From NCBI GenBank assembly GCA_001795335.1, contig MGOK01000105.1, positions 953-24,906 on the forward strand: a stretch of DNA of 23,954 nt, read 5' to 3'. Position 1 is the first letter of the stretch. Each line of letters begins with the position of its first letter. Under the pieces are notes generated by a model. The model had not been told where the DNA came from, searched no databases, and saw only the letters and a list, made by a program, of their open reading frames with translations. This DNA comes from Chloroflexi bacterium RBG_19FT_COMBO_55_16. GTDB lineage: Bacteria > Chloroflexota > Anaerolineae > Anaerolineales > UBA4823. The position numbers and the translations under genes are program-made. Below, one piece after another: positions 7,820 to 16,159 of this stretch.

Positions 7820-9379
7820 ATGGACGCTGATTCTCGTTTCCCAAATATTCTGCTACCTAGGTTGGGGGATATATTATTCATCGCGCTTTTCGTGGCAGTA
7901 ATCGGATTGGGACCGCGTTTGTTGAACCAGGACGGTGACCTGGGGCGACACCTGACCATCGGCGAGTATATCCTGGATAATGGGAACATTCCAACCCGCG
8001 ACCTGTTCTCACACACACTGGCTGGAGCAGCGCTAACTCCGCATGAGTGGTTAGCGCAGGTTATCTTTGCTGGAGCCAACCGCCTGGGCGGATTAGATGG
8101 CGTGGTTATTTTTTCTGCGCTGTTGATCGCCGTCACGTTCACACTCGTCTACCGCCAATGCTATCAACGGAGCAGGATCGCTCTCATATCACTGGGTTGG
8201 GCGATATTAGGAGCCGCGACTGCCAGCCTGCACTGGATAGCGCGTCCGCATTTATTTACTATATTAATGGCGATCCTGTGGGTTAGGGAACTGGAACGTA
8301 TCCGGCTCGGGGGTGGCTCGCGTTGGTGGGCTTTGCCAATTTTGATGTTGTTGTGGGCAAATCTGCATGGGGGATTCTTGGTGGGATTTGTGATTTGGGG
8401 GATCTATCTGATCAGGTTTCAGTTTTCAGAAACAAGTAAGATGTTAGCCCTTGGAGTGATTTCTGCGCTGATAACGCTGATTAATCCAGTCGGGTGGCGA
8501 CTGTGGGAGACGGGCCTGGGGTTTCTGCGCAACCCATATCTAGTTGGGCATACCGCTGAATACTTACCACCCGATTTCCATCAAGCAAGCGCATGGCCTT
8601 TCCTGGTGATGATTGCACTATCCATCCTGCTCCTGGGGTTAAGCCGTGATCGTAAGGTTTTTGTCCATATTTTGCTACTGGCTGCGTGGACGGTGATGGG
8701 ATTGTACAGCGCACGCAATATACCTTTGTATGCCGTGATCTCGGCTCCAATCCTGGCGGAAGTGAGCGCAGGATTGATCAGACGGCTGCCGTTCTTTAAA
8801 GCATTTGTGCAGCTGGATGAGCGTCTGGTGGAGGTTGACCGAGGGCTGCGAGGACATGTCTGGCCAGCCCTGGCTGGATTGGCGGTGGTTGCGGCATTAG
8901 CCAGGGGGATAATCCTGGATTTCTCTGGTCAGGGCAACCACTTTTCACCACAAGTTTTTCCAGTTAAGGCAGTAGACTGGATGGAAGCGCATTCAATAAT
9001 AGGGGCAGGCTTTAACTATTTCCCCTGGGGTGGCTATTTGCTCTACCGGACCTGGCCAGAGCAGCGCGTCTTCATCGATGGCCAGACCGATTTCTATGGG
9101 GAGCAATTGACCCGCCAATATGAGAAAGCCATCAGCCTGCAACCGGGTTGGCGCGAAGTACTGCATGAAAATCATGTGCGCTGGGTGCTGATGCCGCCAG
9201 AATCTTTATTAGCGCGCGCCCTGCAGGCTGAGCCAGGCTGGATCACGCTCTTTCGGGACGATACTGCTATTCTATTAGATATGAACCTTGACTATAGTCC
9301 CGATATTTCCCAAATATGGGAATCTCTGGGTGAAAACGGTATACAAGATGGAAGAGAACAAGGATTCTATACAAAATAG
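7820..9379 (+). CDS. Polytopic membrane protein, GT-C-like, paralogue 1
   Basis: A 519-residue protein with about ten hydrophobic segments. The first outside loop has LNQDGDLGRHLTIGEYIL (D38 and D40), followed by a P-x-R-D-x-F-S motif and HEWL near residue 76, a set seen in GT39-like membrane proteins of unknown specificity. It has NLHGGF (about 180), PDFHQ (about 251) and a C-terminal soluble domain with the block PWGGYLLYRTWPEQRVFIDG, then TDFY. Each of these blocks recurs in the next gene in the same order, so the two are tandem paralogues. No strong ribosome binding site before ATG 7820. The enzyme activity is inferred from topology and the acidic loop only. Confidence 0.72.
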   Translation: MDADSRFPNILLPRLGDILFIALFVAVIGLGPRLLNQDGDLGRHLTIGEYILDNGNIPTRDLFSHTLAGAALTPHEWLAQVIFAGANRLGGLDGVVIFSALLIAVTFTLVYRQCYQRSRIALISLGWAILGAATASLHWIARPHLFTILMAILWVRELERIRLGGGSRWWALPILMLLWANLHGGFLVGFVIWGIYLIRFQFSETSKMLALGVISALITLINPVGWRLWETGLGFLRNPYLVGHTAEYLPPDFHQASAWPFLVMIALSILLLGLSRDRKVFVHILLLAAWTVMGLYSARNIPLYAVISAPILAEVSAGLIRRLPFFKAFVQLDERLVEVDRGLRGHVWPALAGLAVVAALARGIILDFSGQGNHFSPQVFPVKAVDWMEAHSIIGAGFNYFPWGGYLLYRTWPEQRVFIDGQTDFYGEQLTRQYEKAISLQPGWREVLHENHVRWVLMPPESLLARALQAEPGWITLFRDDTAILLDMNLDYSPDISQIWESLGENGIQDGREQGFYTK

Positions 9380-10862
9380 GTGGTTTATCCCGGTTGTAAT
9401 GTTGGTGCTTGTCTTTGCTATGGCGGCGCGCACCCCATTGGACAGTGATCTATGGTGGCACCTGCGGGCAGGAGAAGCGACCTGGCAGTCTGGGAAACCA
9501 ATATTGGTTGACTCGTTCTCCCATACACGCGCCGGCATGCCCTGGATTAATCATAGCTGGTTATCGCAGGTGGGGATGTATCTGTTGTTTCGAGCCGGCG
9601 GTTCCCTGGCTATAGGAGCCGCGGTTGCAGCCCTGGCCACGCTCAGCATGGGCCTGGTGTACATGCAGATGGGGGTTTCCCCCATCCTGCGCGCGTTTTT
9701 AATCTTGCTAGCGACGCCAATTGCAGCGCCAGTGTGGTCGCCGCGGCCGCAACTGGCTTCGTTAGTCCTGTTCGGGGTGCTCGCTTACCTGTTTTACTTG
9801 TATAAGTGCCAGCAGCGGGATTATTTGTGGGTGTGTATTCCTTTGTTTGTGTTGTGGTCCAACCTGCACGGAGGTTATGTTTTAGGTTTCTTACTGTTTG
9901 TAGCGCTGATCGCTGGAGAGATGCTCAACCATTTCCTTGGTCTTGAGGGGAGGGAAATTGTGCCATGGAAGGGCATCGCCCGTCTGGGGGTCTGGCTCGG
10001 CGTCGCCTGGTTGGTAGTGGCAATCAACCCCAACGGAACAGCAATGTGGGCGATCCCGATCAGAACGGTCAGCATCGGTGCGCTGCGCGATTTTATCTCC
10101 GAATGGCAATCACCAGACTTCCACCAGCTAACCCAGCAACCTTTCCTTTGGTTGCTCTTAGCGACCTTGGGGACAGCAGGTCTTTCCAGGAGGAGATTGG
10201 ATGGCAGCGATCTGCTTAATGTAGGGGGATTTGCATTCCTGGCTATGCTGGCGCGCCGCAATTATGGTCCCTTTGCGATGGTGGCAGTGCCGGTACTTGC
10301 ACGACATCTGAGCGCCCTGGGGTTGGAATGGCGAGTCCGGCATAGGGAGCGCCTGGAGCATCTGATCCCCCCGGAGCGTTGGAAACGATTGAACCGTCCA
10401 GTCGCGCGCCGGCCAGGATGGACACTGGCACTGAATGCCTTATTCATCGCTTTGCTGGCAGGGGCAGCGATCTGTAAGTTGTATTGGGTTACGACTCCAG
10501 AATTGGTAGCGAAGTATAGTGAAAGGTTCTATCCGGCAAAGGCGGTGCAGTGGATCGAGGCAAACCAGCCAACTGGGCGAATGTTTAACAACTATAACTG
10601 GGGGGGTTACCTGGCCTGGGAGCTGCGCGCTTACCCGGTTTTTGTGGATGGGCGTACAGACCTGTACGATGATCAATTCCTGCGCGAGTATCAGCAAGCA
10701 GCAGCTGGGGAGCAAGGTTGGGAGGAGACGCTGGATTATTATGCAGTCAATTTTGTTCTGAGCGAGGCTGGTTCTGGTTTGGATAGGGAGTTAGGGCGTA
10801 GCGCGGAGTGGGCGAAAGCCTATGACGACGAGATGGCCGTGGTCTACATTCGGGAACGCTAA
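9348..10862 (+). CDS. Polytopic membrane protein, GT-C-like, paralogue 2
   Basis: A 504-residue paralogue of the preceding gene. Shared blocks in order: LDSDLWWHLRAGE (D32, D34), SFSHTRAG...NHSWLSQ, NLHGGY (about 171), SPDFHQ (about 257), YPAKAVQWIE, then NWGGYLAWELRAYPVFVDG with TDLYDDQF (about 418-440). The DLWWHLR-GE motif is the clearest signature of this GT39-like membrane family. ATG 9348 is chosen over the TTG at 9288 because the latter would add 20 residues inside the upstream gene; 9348 still overlaps that gene by 32 bases, suggesting coupled translation, with GGGTGA about 14 bases upstream. A later ATG at 9399 would remove the first helix start. Activity is unknown. Confidence 0.75.
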   Translation: MEENKDSIQNRWFIPVVMLVLVFAMAARTPLDSDLWWHLRAGEATWQSGKPILVDSFSHTRAGMPWINHSWLSQVGMYLLFRAGGSLAIGAAVAALATLSMGLVYMQMGVSPILRAFLILLATPIAAPVWSPRPQLASLVLFGVLAYLFYLYKCQQRDYLWVCIPLFVLWSNLHGGYVLGFLLFVALIAGEMLNHFLGLEGREIVPWKGIARLGVWLGVAWLVVAINPNGTAMWAIPIRTVSIGALRDFISEWQSPDFHQLTQQPFLWLLLATLGTAGLSRRRLDGSDLLNVGGFAFLAMLARRNYGPFAMVAVPVLARHLSALGLEWRVRHRERLEHLIPPERWKRLNRPVARRPGWTLALNALFIALLAGAAICKLYWVTTPELVAKYSERFYPAKAVQWIEANQPTGRMFNNYNWGGYLAWELRAYPVFVDGRTDLYDDQFLREYQQAAAGEQGWEETLDYYAVNFVLSEAGSGLDRELGRSAEWAKAYDDEMAVVYIRER

Positions 10863-11187
10863 TTGGTGGGTTGCGATTAGTGAGGCGTTCACGAAGAACG
10901 CTAAGGATCATGAAGTAATCGTTGAGTACGTTATTGATGGCTTTCTAACCGCAGGCGATCCTATACAGATAGTGAGATTGAGGTTTACCGCAACCCAACC
11001 AGGTAGGTAACAGGGAGCCAGTGATAGCGATGATTGATGCCGGAGCAATCCGTCCCCTAGCTGGCCGAGAAGTGATAGACTTAATGGGTTTGACCAGCCC
11101 GGAATTCCTGGCACTAAGCGCGGGGAAGGCAACCGGGGTAAAGATCAAATATCCATCTATGCTGGAGGTATAAGAAGACTAACAATC
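10863..11187. other. Intergenic stretch with a small open frame and a small hairpin
   Basis: The largest gap inside the membrane-protein array (325 bases). It holds a GCGTTC-acgaa-GAACGC hairpin (10885-10901), read-through coding-like sequence in one frame up to 11010 (in a frame other than its neighbours), and a 47-codon open frame at 11030-11173. The switch of coding-like frame near 11010-11030 could mean a decayed gene. I see no tRNA or clear promoter here. Confidence 0.4.
11030..11173 (+). CDS. Possible small protein, unrecognised (47 aa)
   Basis: A short open frame beginning MIDAGAIRPLAGREVIDLMG and ending in KYPSMLEV. An in-frame GTG at 11021 adds three residues. AGGGAG at 11012-11017 is 12 bases before the ATG. 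The amino acid composition is balanced and unlike the membrane proteins around it. Its last codons carry GGAGGT (11164-11169), 18 bases before the next gene's GTG. I do not recognise the family. It may be a real small gene, or the remnant of a longer gene whose upstream part is in another frame (10863-11010). Confidence 0.3.
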   Translation: MIDAGAIRPLAGREVIDLMGLTSPEFLALSAGKATGVKIKYPSMLEV

Positions 11188-12444
11188 GTGAACGAGGTGC
11201 GCAATCTCTTTTCCCGTATTTGGTATATATGGTTAATCTTGTTCCTGGTTCTGCTGGTGGGAGTCACCTGGGGTAATTATTATTACGCATTGCAAAATCC
11301 AGGCGGCAACGATTTTCTGGTACATTGGGTGGGGACACGCTCTTTGCTGATAGATGGTGTCAGTCCTTATAGTGATGAAGTAGCCATCAGGATCCAGACT
11401 TTGGCTTACGGTCGCCCAGCCAGGACGGGAGAACACGAGCTGCGCGTAGCCTATCCGCTCTATTCTGCAATTATCTTTCTGCCATACGCCCTGATCGGTG
11501 ACTTCACCCTGGCGCGGGCGCTGTGGATGACCACCTTGGAGTTTTTCTTAGTGTTGATAGCCTTCCTAAACCTGCGGTTGACGCGCTGGAAATTGAACGC
11601 CTGGATGATTCCATTCTACCTGTTCTATTCAATCTTCTGGTACTACAGCCTGCGCGCTTTGATCAATGGCAACGCGATTATCCTGGTGACGCTGCTGATC
11701 TCAGGAGCTTTTGCGGCGTTGCGCGCAGGAAGAGACGAGCTGGCGGGGATTTTGCTTGCCTTTGCCACGATCAAACCGCACGTGGTAGTAGTTATCCTGC
11801 TCTTCATTTTGGTGTGGACGCTTTCTCAAGGTCGATGGCGGACCACGCTCTGGCTGTTGATCACGGTTGGACTGCTGTCTGCCAGTGCAGCCTTATTCTT
11901 GCCCGATTGGCCGTTGCAGAATTTGCGCGAAGTGCTGCGTTATTCGAGTTACAACCCGCCTGGGACGCCAGGAGCCGTCTTCGCTATCTGGTTACCAGCA
12001 ACCGGGAGAACTCTCGGGTGGCTGTTAAGTGGTTTGTTGATTCTGCTCTTGTTTGTAGAATGGAGATACACATGGAACAAGGAATTCCGCTGGTTCTTGT
12101 GGACTGGCAGCCTGACCCTGGTCGCCAGCCAGTGGATCGGGATCCAGACTGATCCGGGAAATTTTATAGTGCTGTTCCTACCCATGGTACTGACCTGGGC
12201 AGTCTTTGAGGAACATTGGGGACGGAGGGGAAGACCAGTGATCTGGCTGGTGATGGTGATCACATTCGCCGGGTTGTGGGCGTTATTCCTTCGGACGGTG
12301 AACTATGCCGAACAACCGCTCCAAAATCCAATCATGTTCTTCCCTTTGCCATTATTCTTGTTAGTGGTGTTATATTGGGTGCGTTGGTGGGCGATCCGAC
12401 CGGTGCGCCTGTTGATCGACGACCTGCGTGACTATGAAGAGTAA
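11188..12444 (+). CDS. GT87-like (DUF2029) glycosyltransferase, polytopic membrane protein
   Basis: A 418-residue protein with about ten to eleven hydrophobic segments. After the first helix the loop reads NPGGNDFLVHWVGTRSLLIDG with D42, then SPYSDE; the pattern G-x-D-F-x-x-(Y/H)-W followed by G-x-x-P-Y is characteristic of GT87/DUF2029 mannosyltransferase-like proteins, whose catalytic Asp lies at this place. A later IKPHVVVV matches the conserved KPH/KPQ patch of that family. GTG 11188 is the first start codon in a long open frame and has only a weak AGAAGA ribosome binding site; no ATG is available before the catalytic loop. It probably uses a polyprenyl-phosphate-linked hexose on the outer membrane face. 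Substrate cannot be read. Confidence 0.78.
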   Translation: MNEVRNLFSRIWYIWLILFLVLLVGVTWGNYYYALQNPGGNDFLVHWVGTRSLLIDGVSPYSDEVAIRIQTLAYGRPARTGEHELRVAYPLYSAIIFLPYALIGDFTLARALWMTTLEFFLVLIAFLNLRLTRWKLNAWMIPFYLFYSIFWYYSLRALINGNAIILVTLLISGAFAALRAGRDELAGILLAFATIKPHVVVVILLFILVWTLSQGRWRTTLWLLITVGLLSASAALFLPDWPLQNLREVLRYSSYNPPGTPGAVFAIWLPATGRTLGWLLSGLLILLLFVEWRYTWNKEFRWFLWTGSLTLVASQWIGIQTDPGNFIVLFLPMVLTWAVFEEHWGRRGRPVIWLVMVITFAGLWALFLRTVNYAEQPLQNPIMFFPLPLFLLVVLYWVRWWAIRPVRLLIDDLRDYEE

Positions 12445-12465
12445 GGTTAATGCGGGGAAATCAGG

Positions 12466-12486
12466 ATGGAAATTGATTTATCATGA
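12466..12486 (+). other. Six-codon mini-ORF overlapping the next start codon
   Basis: ATG 12466 opens MEIDLS and stops at TGA 12484-12486, sharing the ATGA with the start of the 671-residue gene at 12483. It is preceded by GGGG about 8 bases upstream. The main gene has no good ribosome binding site of its own, so re-initiation from this mini-ORF is possible but could be chance. Confidence 0.25.
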
Positions 12487-14498
12487 GCAAGTCAAGGCAG
12501 AATTATCCCCTTGATTCCTGGATTCCTTATCGTTCTATTGCGATCCTCCTGTTAGGCCTGGCATGGTCTATTTTGGTTTTGGTTGGATATTATTTCGTTC
12601 ACAAACCGTTGGTCGCGGATCAAGTCGTAGCGGTGGTTCGAACAATTGGAATCAGCTTCAGCGCGTTAGCTCTGACCGGACTGGCGGGTGGGTTGGGGTA
12701 TCGCCTGTTAAAAATTCAGAGCCTGAACCCCCTGGAGCGATTTGGTTTGCAGGCAGCCTTGGGATGGGCTTTATTGGGGATCGCGTGGTTGCTGGTCGGC
12801 CTGCTGGGAGGATATTCCCGAATGCTTGCCTGGGGTGGGTTGGTGTTAGGTTGGTTTATCCTGTGGAGGGAAATCCTGTCTTGGGGAAGTTTACTAAAAG
12901 GGTTTGTGCAATTGTGGGCGGAGGCCAGCTGTTTTGGGAAAACCCTGGCCGCCCTTGCAGGTTGCACAATTTCCGGCCAATTTATGTTTGCCCTGGCTCC
13001 ACCGGTCCAGTGGGATGCTTTAATGTACCACCTGGAGCTACCCAGGCGTTATCTGGCTGCCGGGCGATTCGAGTTCGTATCCTGGAACCCGTATTGGGGC
13101 CAACCACAATTAGGTGAGCTGCTTTATACCTGGGGTATGGGGCTCTTTGCCGCGGAAACCGCGGCGGTGATCGGTTGGACAATCCAGTTCGCTTTGCTTG
13201 CTGGGTTGGTGGGTCTTGTGGCGCGGCGCGTTGGGACAAACAGCGCCTGGGTGGCAATATCAGCGCTGCTGGCGGGGAATACTTTTCGTTGGATGATGAG
13301 CGGTGCGTATGTAGATGGCCTGGCTGCGCTTTATGGTTTGGCAGCTCTGGTGAGTCTGTTAGCCTGGCTGGATGAGCGCCAGCAGGCATGGTTATGGCTG
13401 ATGGGGGTTTTCGCAGGCTGTGCACTTTGGTCAAAACTTACGGCTGGTCTGATGGTCCCGCTGTTAGCTATCGCAATTTTGGGGATAGATGGGTGGAAAT
13501 CCTGGGCGAACTGGAGGCGCGCCCTGCAGGTAATGATTTTAGCTTTACTCATCTATTTGCCCTGGTTGGCTATCGTTACCGCCTGGACAGGCAGCCCGGT
13601 TTTTCCCCACCTGTGGCCGACCACCTATACCAGCCTCGAACGGTTGGCTTTTTTTGCACGCGGTGAGGAGTTGTTGGGTGGGCAAGCCGCCTGGTTGCCC
13701 CTGGCTGCCACTTGGTTTGGGGTGGATGGCGCGCGGGTGTCAGGGATGGTCACATATGGAGCCGATTTGGGTCCTTTGTTAGTCTTATTGGCTGTACCAG
13801 GGGTGATTATTGGGAGAAAAGTGCGTATGATCCGCCTAGTCATGCTCTGGATGCTTGCGGGTTGGTTGGCGATGGTGGTTTTCGGGGGCCTGTCGCCGCT
13901 CTTGTTTCAGACGCGACTTTATTTTGTTCTCACACCCGCCGCAGTCCTGGCTGTGGGTTGGGGTTGGAAAGAGCTGAGTGCTGTACAAACAATCGGAATC
14001 CGCCTTGGGCGCGTCCTGGCGGTGTTGGTCATACTTGTCGTCGGGCTGTGTGCCTGGCAGGACGCGCTGGCATTGGTACGTTTTAACCCTGCTGGCGTAT
14101 TAACCGGGGTTTATCCCAAACAGGCTTACCTAGAGGCTCGTTTAGGGGGCTACGCCGCAGCTATGCGCGCTGTCCAGTCGTTGCCCCCTGAAGCGCGCAC
14201 CCTCTTCCTTTGGGAACCGCGTGGCTTGTATGCACCTCTTTCAGCACAACCGGATGCCTGGATCGATCGTTGGTTCCTAGAACGGCGAACATCACGGTCG
14301 GCGCCTGCGATCCTGGACAGCTGGCGAAGCCAAGGTTTTACGCATCTGCTGGTGTACCGCTCAGGGGCTGAATTTGAACGGCAGGAACGCGGAGAGTATC
14401 GAGCCATAGATTGGCAGGAGTTCGATAGACTCATTGCCGAATTGCCGTCTCTGCTCGATTTAGACGGTGTCTATCAGCTGTATTCGTTGTCACCATGA
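12483..14498 (+). CDS. Large GT-C-like polytopic membrane protein
   Basis: A 671-residue protein with about fourteen hydrophobic segments, the largest of the array. Unlike its neighbours, it has four or five helices before the acidic loop, which reads PPVQWDALMYHLELPRRYLA (D178). The W-D-(A/S)-x-x-Y-H-L motif is typical of a GT-C-like family usually annotated as hypothetical or ArnT-like. It is followed by WNPYWGQPQLGELLYTWGM. The C-terminal 130 residues are soluble and carry LFLWEPRGLY. ATG 12483 overlaps a mini-ORF stop. Its TGA overlaps the next ATG (ATGA), so the two genes should be translated together. Activity is inferred from fold only. Confidence 0.75.
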   Translation: MSKSRQNYPLDSWIPYRSIAILLLGLAWSILVLVGYYFVHKPLVADQVVAVVRTIGISFSALALTGLAGGLGYRLLKIQSLNPLERFGLQAALGWALLGIAWLLVGLLGGYSRMLAWGGLVLGWFILWREILSWGSLLKGFVQLWAEASCFGKTLAALAGCTISGQFMFALAPPVQWDALMYHLELPRRYLAAGRFEFVSWNPYWGQPQLGELLYTWGMGLFAAETAAVIGWTIQFALLAGLVGLVARRVGTNSAWVAISALLAGNTFRWMMSGAYVDGLAALYGLAALVSLLAWLDERQQAWLWLMGVFAGCALWSKLTAGLMVPLLAIAILGIDGWKSWANWRRALQVMILALLIYLPWLAIVTAWTGSPVFPHLWPTTYTSLERLAFFARGEELLGGQAAWLPLAATWFGVDGARVSGMVTYGADLGPLLVLLAVPGVIIGRKVRMIRLVMLWMLAGWLAMVVFGGLSPLLFQTRLYFVLTPAAVLAVGWGWKELSAVQTIGIRLGRVLAVLVILVVGLCAWQDALALVRFNPAGVLTGVYPKQAYLEARLGGYAAAMRAVQSLPPEARTLFLWEPRGLYAPLSAQPDAWIDRWFLERRTSRSAPAILDSWRSQGFTHLLVYRSGAEFERQERGEYRAIDWQEFDRLIAELPSLLDLDGVYQLYSLSP

Positions 14499-16150
14499 CT
14501 GCCAAATTGTATGCCATGTTGTTCTTCCTGGGTTTGGGTATCCCGCTTGTCGTAGCGAGATACCAATCAGCGCCTGGCTATATGGATGCGGATTATTATT
14601 TTGCCAATGGCCTGAGGCTGACGCAGGACTTTGGTTTTTCCGAGTCTTTTTTATGGAACTATCTTGACGATCCACAAGGCATACCCCACCCCATGTTTAC
14701 TTATTGGATGCCCTTAGCTGCACTTCTGGCAGCCGTGGGCATGAAAGTTTCCGGGATGGTGAATTTTGCCGGTGCGCGGCTCGGCTTTCTGCTAGTAGCT
14801 GGATGCCTGCCTCCTTTGACGGCTGCCCTGGCGTATACCTTTACCCCCCAGCGCTGGGCGGCTGTTCTGGCCGGACTCCTGGCAGCCTTGCCCGGTTTCT
14901 ACCTGGCCTTTTTACCGACAACAGACACTTTCGGGCTGTACATGCTTTTCGGAGGATTTTTCTTCATGTGCATAAGTACCGGTGGGAACGTTAGAACGTT
15001 TAAACGTTTAAACGTGCTTATGTTCTTTGGGGGGCCTTTATTGCTTGGATTATTAGCAGGATCGATGCACCTGGCCCGGGCGGACGGGTTGCTCTGGTTG
15101 GGAGTTGGAGTAATTGCGGTTAGCGGTCAACGAGTAGAAATTCGCGCAAGGTTTCCGACTATCACGCAGCAACTATCCCACAGAACGTTTTTTAGATCAC
15201 ATCTTGCGTTTCACGCGTTTCGCCTGATGTTCTTAATACTTGGCTATCTAATTGTTATGTCCCCCTGGATGGTGCGTAATCTGACCACTTTTGGAACGTT
15301 ACTAGCTCCTGGAAGTGGGCGCGCTCTGTGGATCACAGCCTATGACGAGATATTTGCCTACCCGGCCGCGATCCTGACTCCGATGCATTGGTGGGATTCT
15401 GGTCTGGGGGAGATCATCCGGGCGCGCCTGGAGGCACTCAGCCAAAACCTGCAAACGGCTTTCGTCGTCCAGGGCGGTATCTTCCTGGCGCCCTTGATCG
15501 TGGCCGGGATGTGGCGGATGAGGAATGACCGGCGGGTGCGATTAGGAGGTTTAGCTTGGGGGATGCTCTTTCTGGGGATGACGCTTGTCTTTCCTTACCT
15601 TGGAGCGCGCGGGGGATTCTTCCATTCGGGAGCTGCACTGCAGCTATTATTCTGGGGGCTGGTACCTGCTGGTTTGGATTCTCTGCTCGCTTGGGGAAAT
15701 CGGCAGCGGGGTTGGAACCCGCGGGTAGCGCGCCCAATCCTGGCGGGTGGGCTGGTGGGATTGACACTGTTGTTGACCGGGCTGATGACCTGGCCGCGGG
15801 TGATAGGCCAGAATCAAAATAATCCAGCCTGGGGAGAAGCTGGGGCTGCTTATTTAGATCTGGAGCAAGTTTTACAGAGATTGGGAGCAAATTCGGATGA
15901 TATCGTAGTTGTCAATAATCCACCAGGATACCAAGCGATGACTGGCCGAGAGGCGATCGTCATCCCGGAAGGGGATGAGCAGACGATCCTGGCTGTCGCT
16001 CAGCGCTACGGGGGGAAATATCTGTTATTGGAACAGAACCACCCTGCTGGCCTCGACGATCTATACCGCAATCCGGGTGACCGGCCTGGTTTACGTTACC
16101 TCAAAACGGATGAAGAAATACATATCTTTGAAGTGATAAGTGATGACTGA
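14495..16150 (+). CDS. GT-C-like polytopic membrane protein with a repeat-derived loop
   Basis: A 551-residue protein with about ten hydrophobic segments. The acidic first loop reads SAPGYMDADYYFANGLRL (D31, D33), followed by DPQGIPHPMFTYWMPL, a pattern seen in GT39-like membrane proteins. The loop at residues about 164-174 (GNVRTFKRLNV) is encoded by a perfect-register period-8 DNA repeat at 14987-15018; a second basic loop near 215-245 is rich in Arg, His and Phe. The C-terminal 100 residues are soluble. It starts in an ATGA overlap with the upstream gene, with no separate ribosome binding site, and its end overlaps the next start by 8 bases. Confidence 0.74.
   Translation: MTAKLYAMLFFLGLGIPLVVARYQSAPGYMDADYYFANGLRLTQDFGFSESFLWNYLDDPQGIPHPMFTYWMPLAALLAAVGMKVSGMVNFAGARLGFLLVAGCLPPLTAALAYTFTPQRWAAVLAGLLAALPGFYLAFLPTTDTFGLYMLFGGFFFMCISTGGNVRTFKRLNVLMFFGGPLLLGLLAGSMHLARADGLLWLGVGVIAVSGQRVEIRARFPTITQQLSHRTFFRSHLAFHAFRLMFLILGYLIVMSPWMVRNLTTFGTLLAPGSGRALWITAYDEIFAYPAAILTPMHWWDSGLGEIIRARLEALSQNLQTAFVVQGGIFLAPLIVAGMWRMRNDRRVRLGGLAWGMLFLGMTLVFPYLGARGGFFHSGAALQLLFWGLVPAGLDSLLAWGNRQRGWNPRVARPILAGGLVGLTLLLTGLMTWPRVIGQNQNNPAWGEAGAAYLDLEQVLQRLGANSDDIVVVNNPPGYQAMTGREAIVIPEGDEQTILAVAQRYGGKYLLLEQNHPAGLDDLYRNPGDRPGLRYLKTDEEIHIFEVISDD
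14987..15018. repeat. Period-8 tandem repeat inside a coding sequence, locus C
   Basis: Units AACGTTAG, AACGTTTA, AACGTTTA, AACGTGCT, in frame within the 551-residue membrane protein, encoding a basic insert between two hydrophobic segments. It is the cleanest copy of the period-8 family also seen at 4595-4626 and 7765-7788. Confidence 0.7.
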
Positions 16151-16159
16151 TCATCGATT
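16132..16159. repeat. Short period-7 repeat across a gene junction
   Basis: Units AGTGATA, AGTGATG, ACTGATC, ATCGATT. They encode the last residues of the upstream protein (ISDD) and the first of the downstream protein (MTDHRF). Similar to the CAGTNAN-type units at 5937-6039, but only four degenerate copies. Confidence 0.4.

Noticed and set aside
9288..9347. TTG start for the second paralogue
   Set aside because: It would add 20 residues fully inside the previous gene, with no homology to paralogue 1's N-terminus.
11523..12152. 209-codon frame within the GT87-like gene
   Set aside because: It overlaps the GT87-like gene in another frame and shows no domain, while the main frame has the family motifs.
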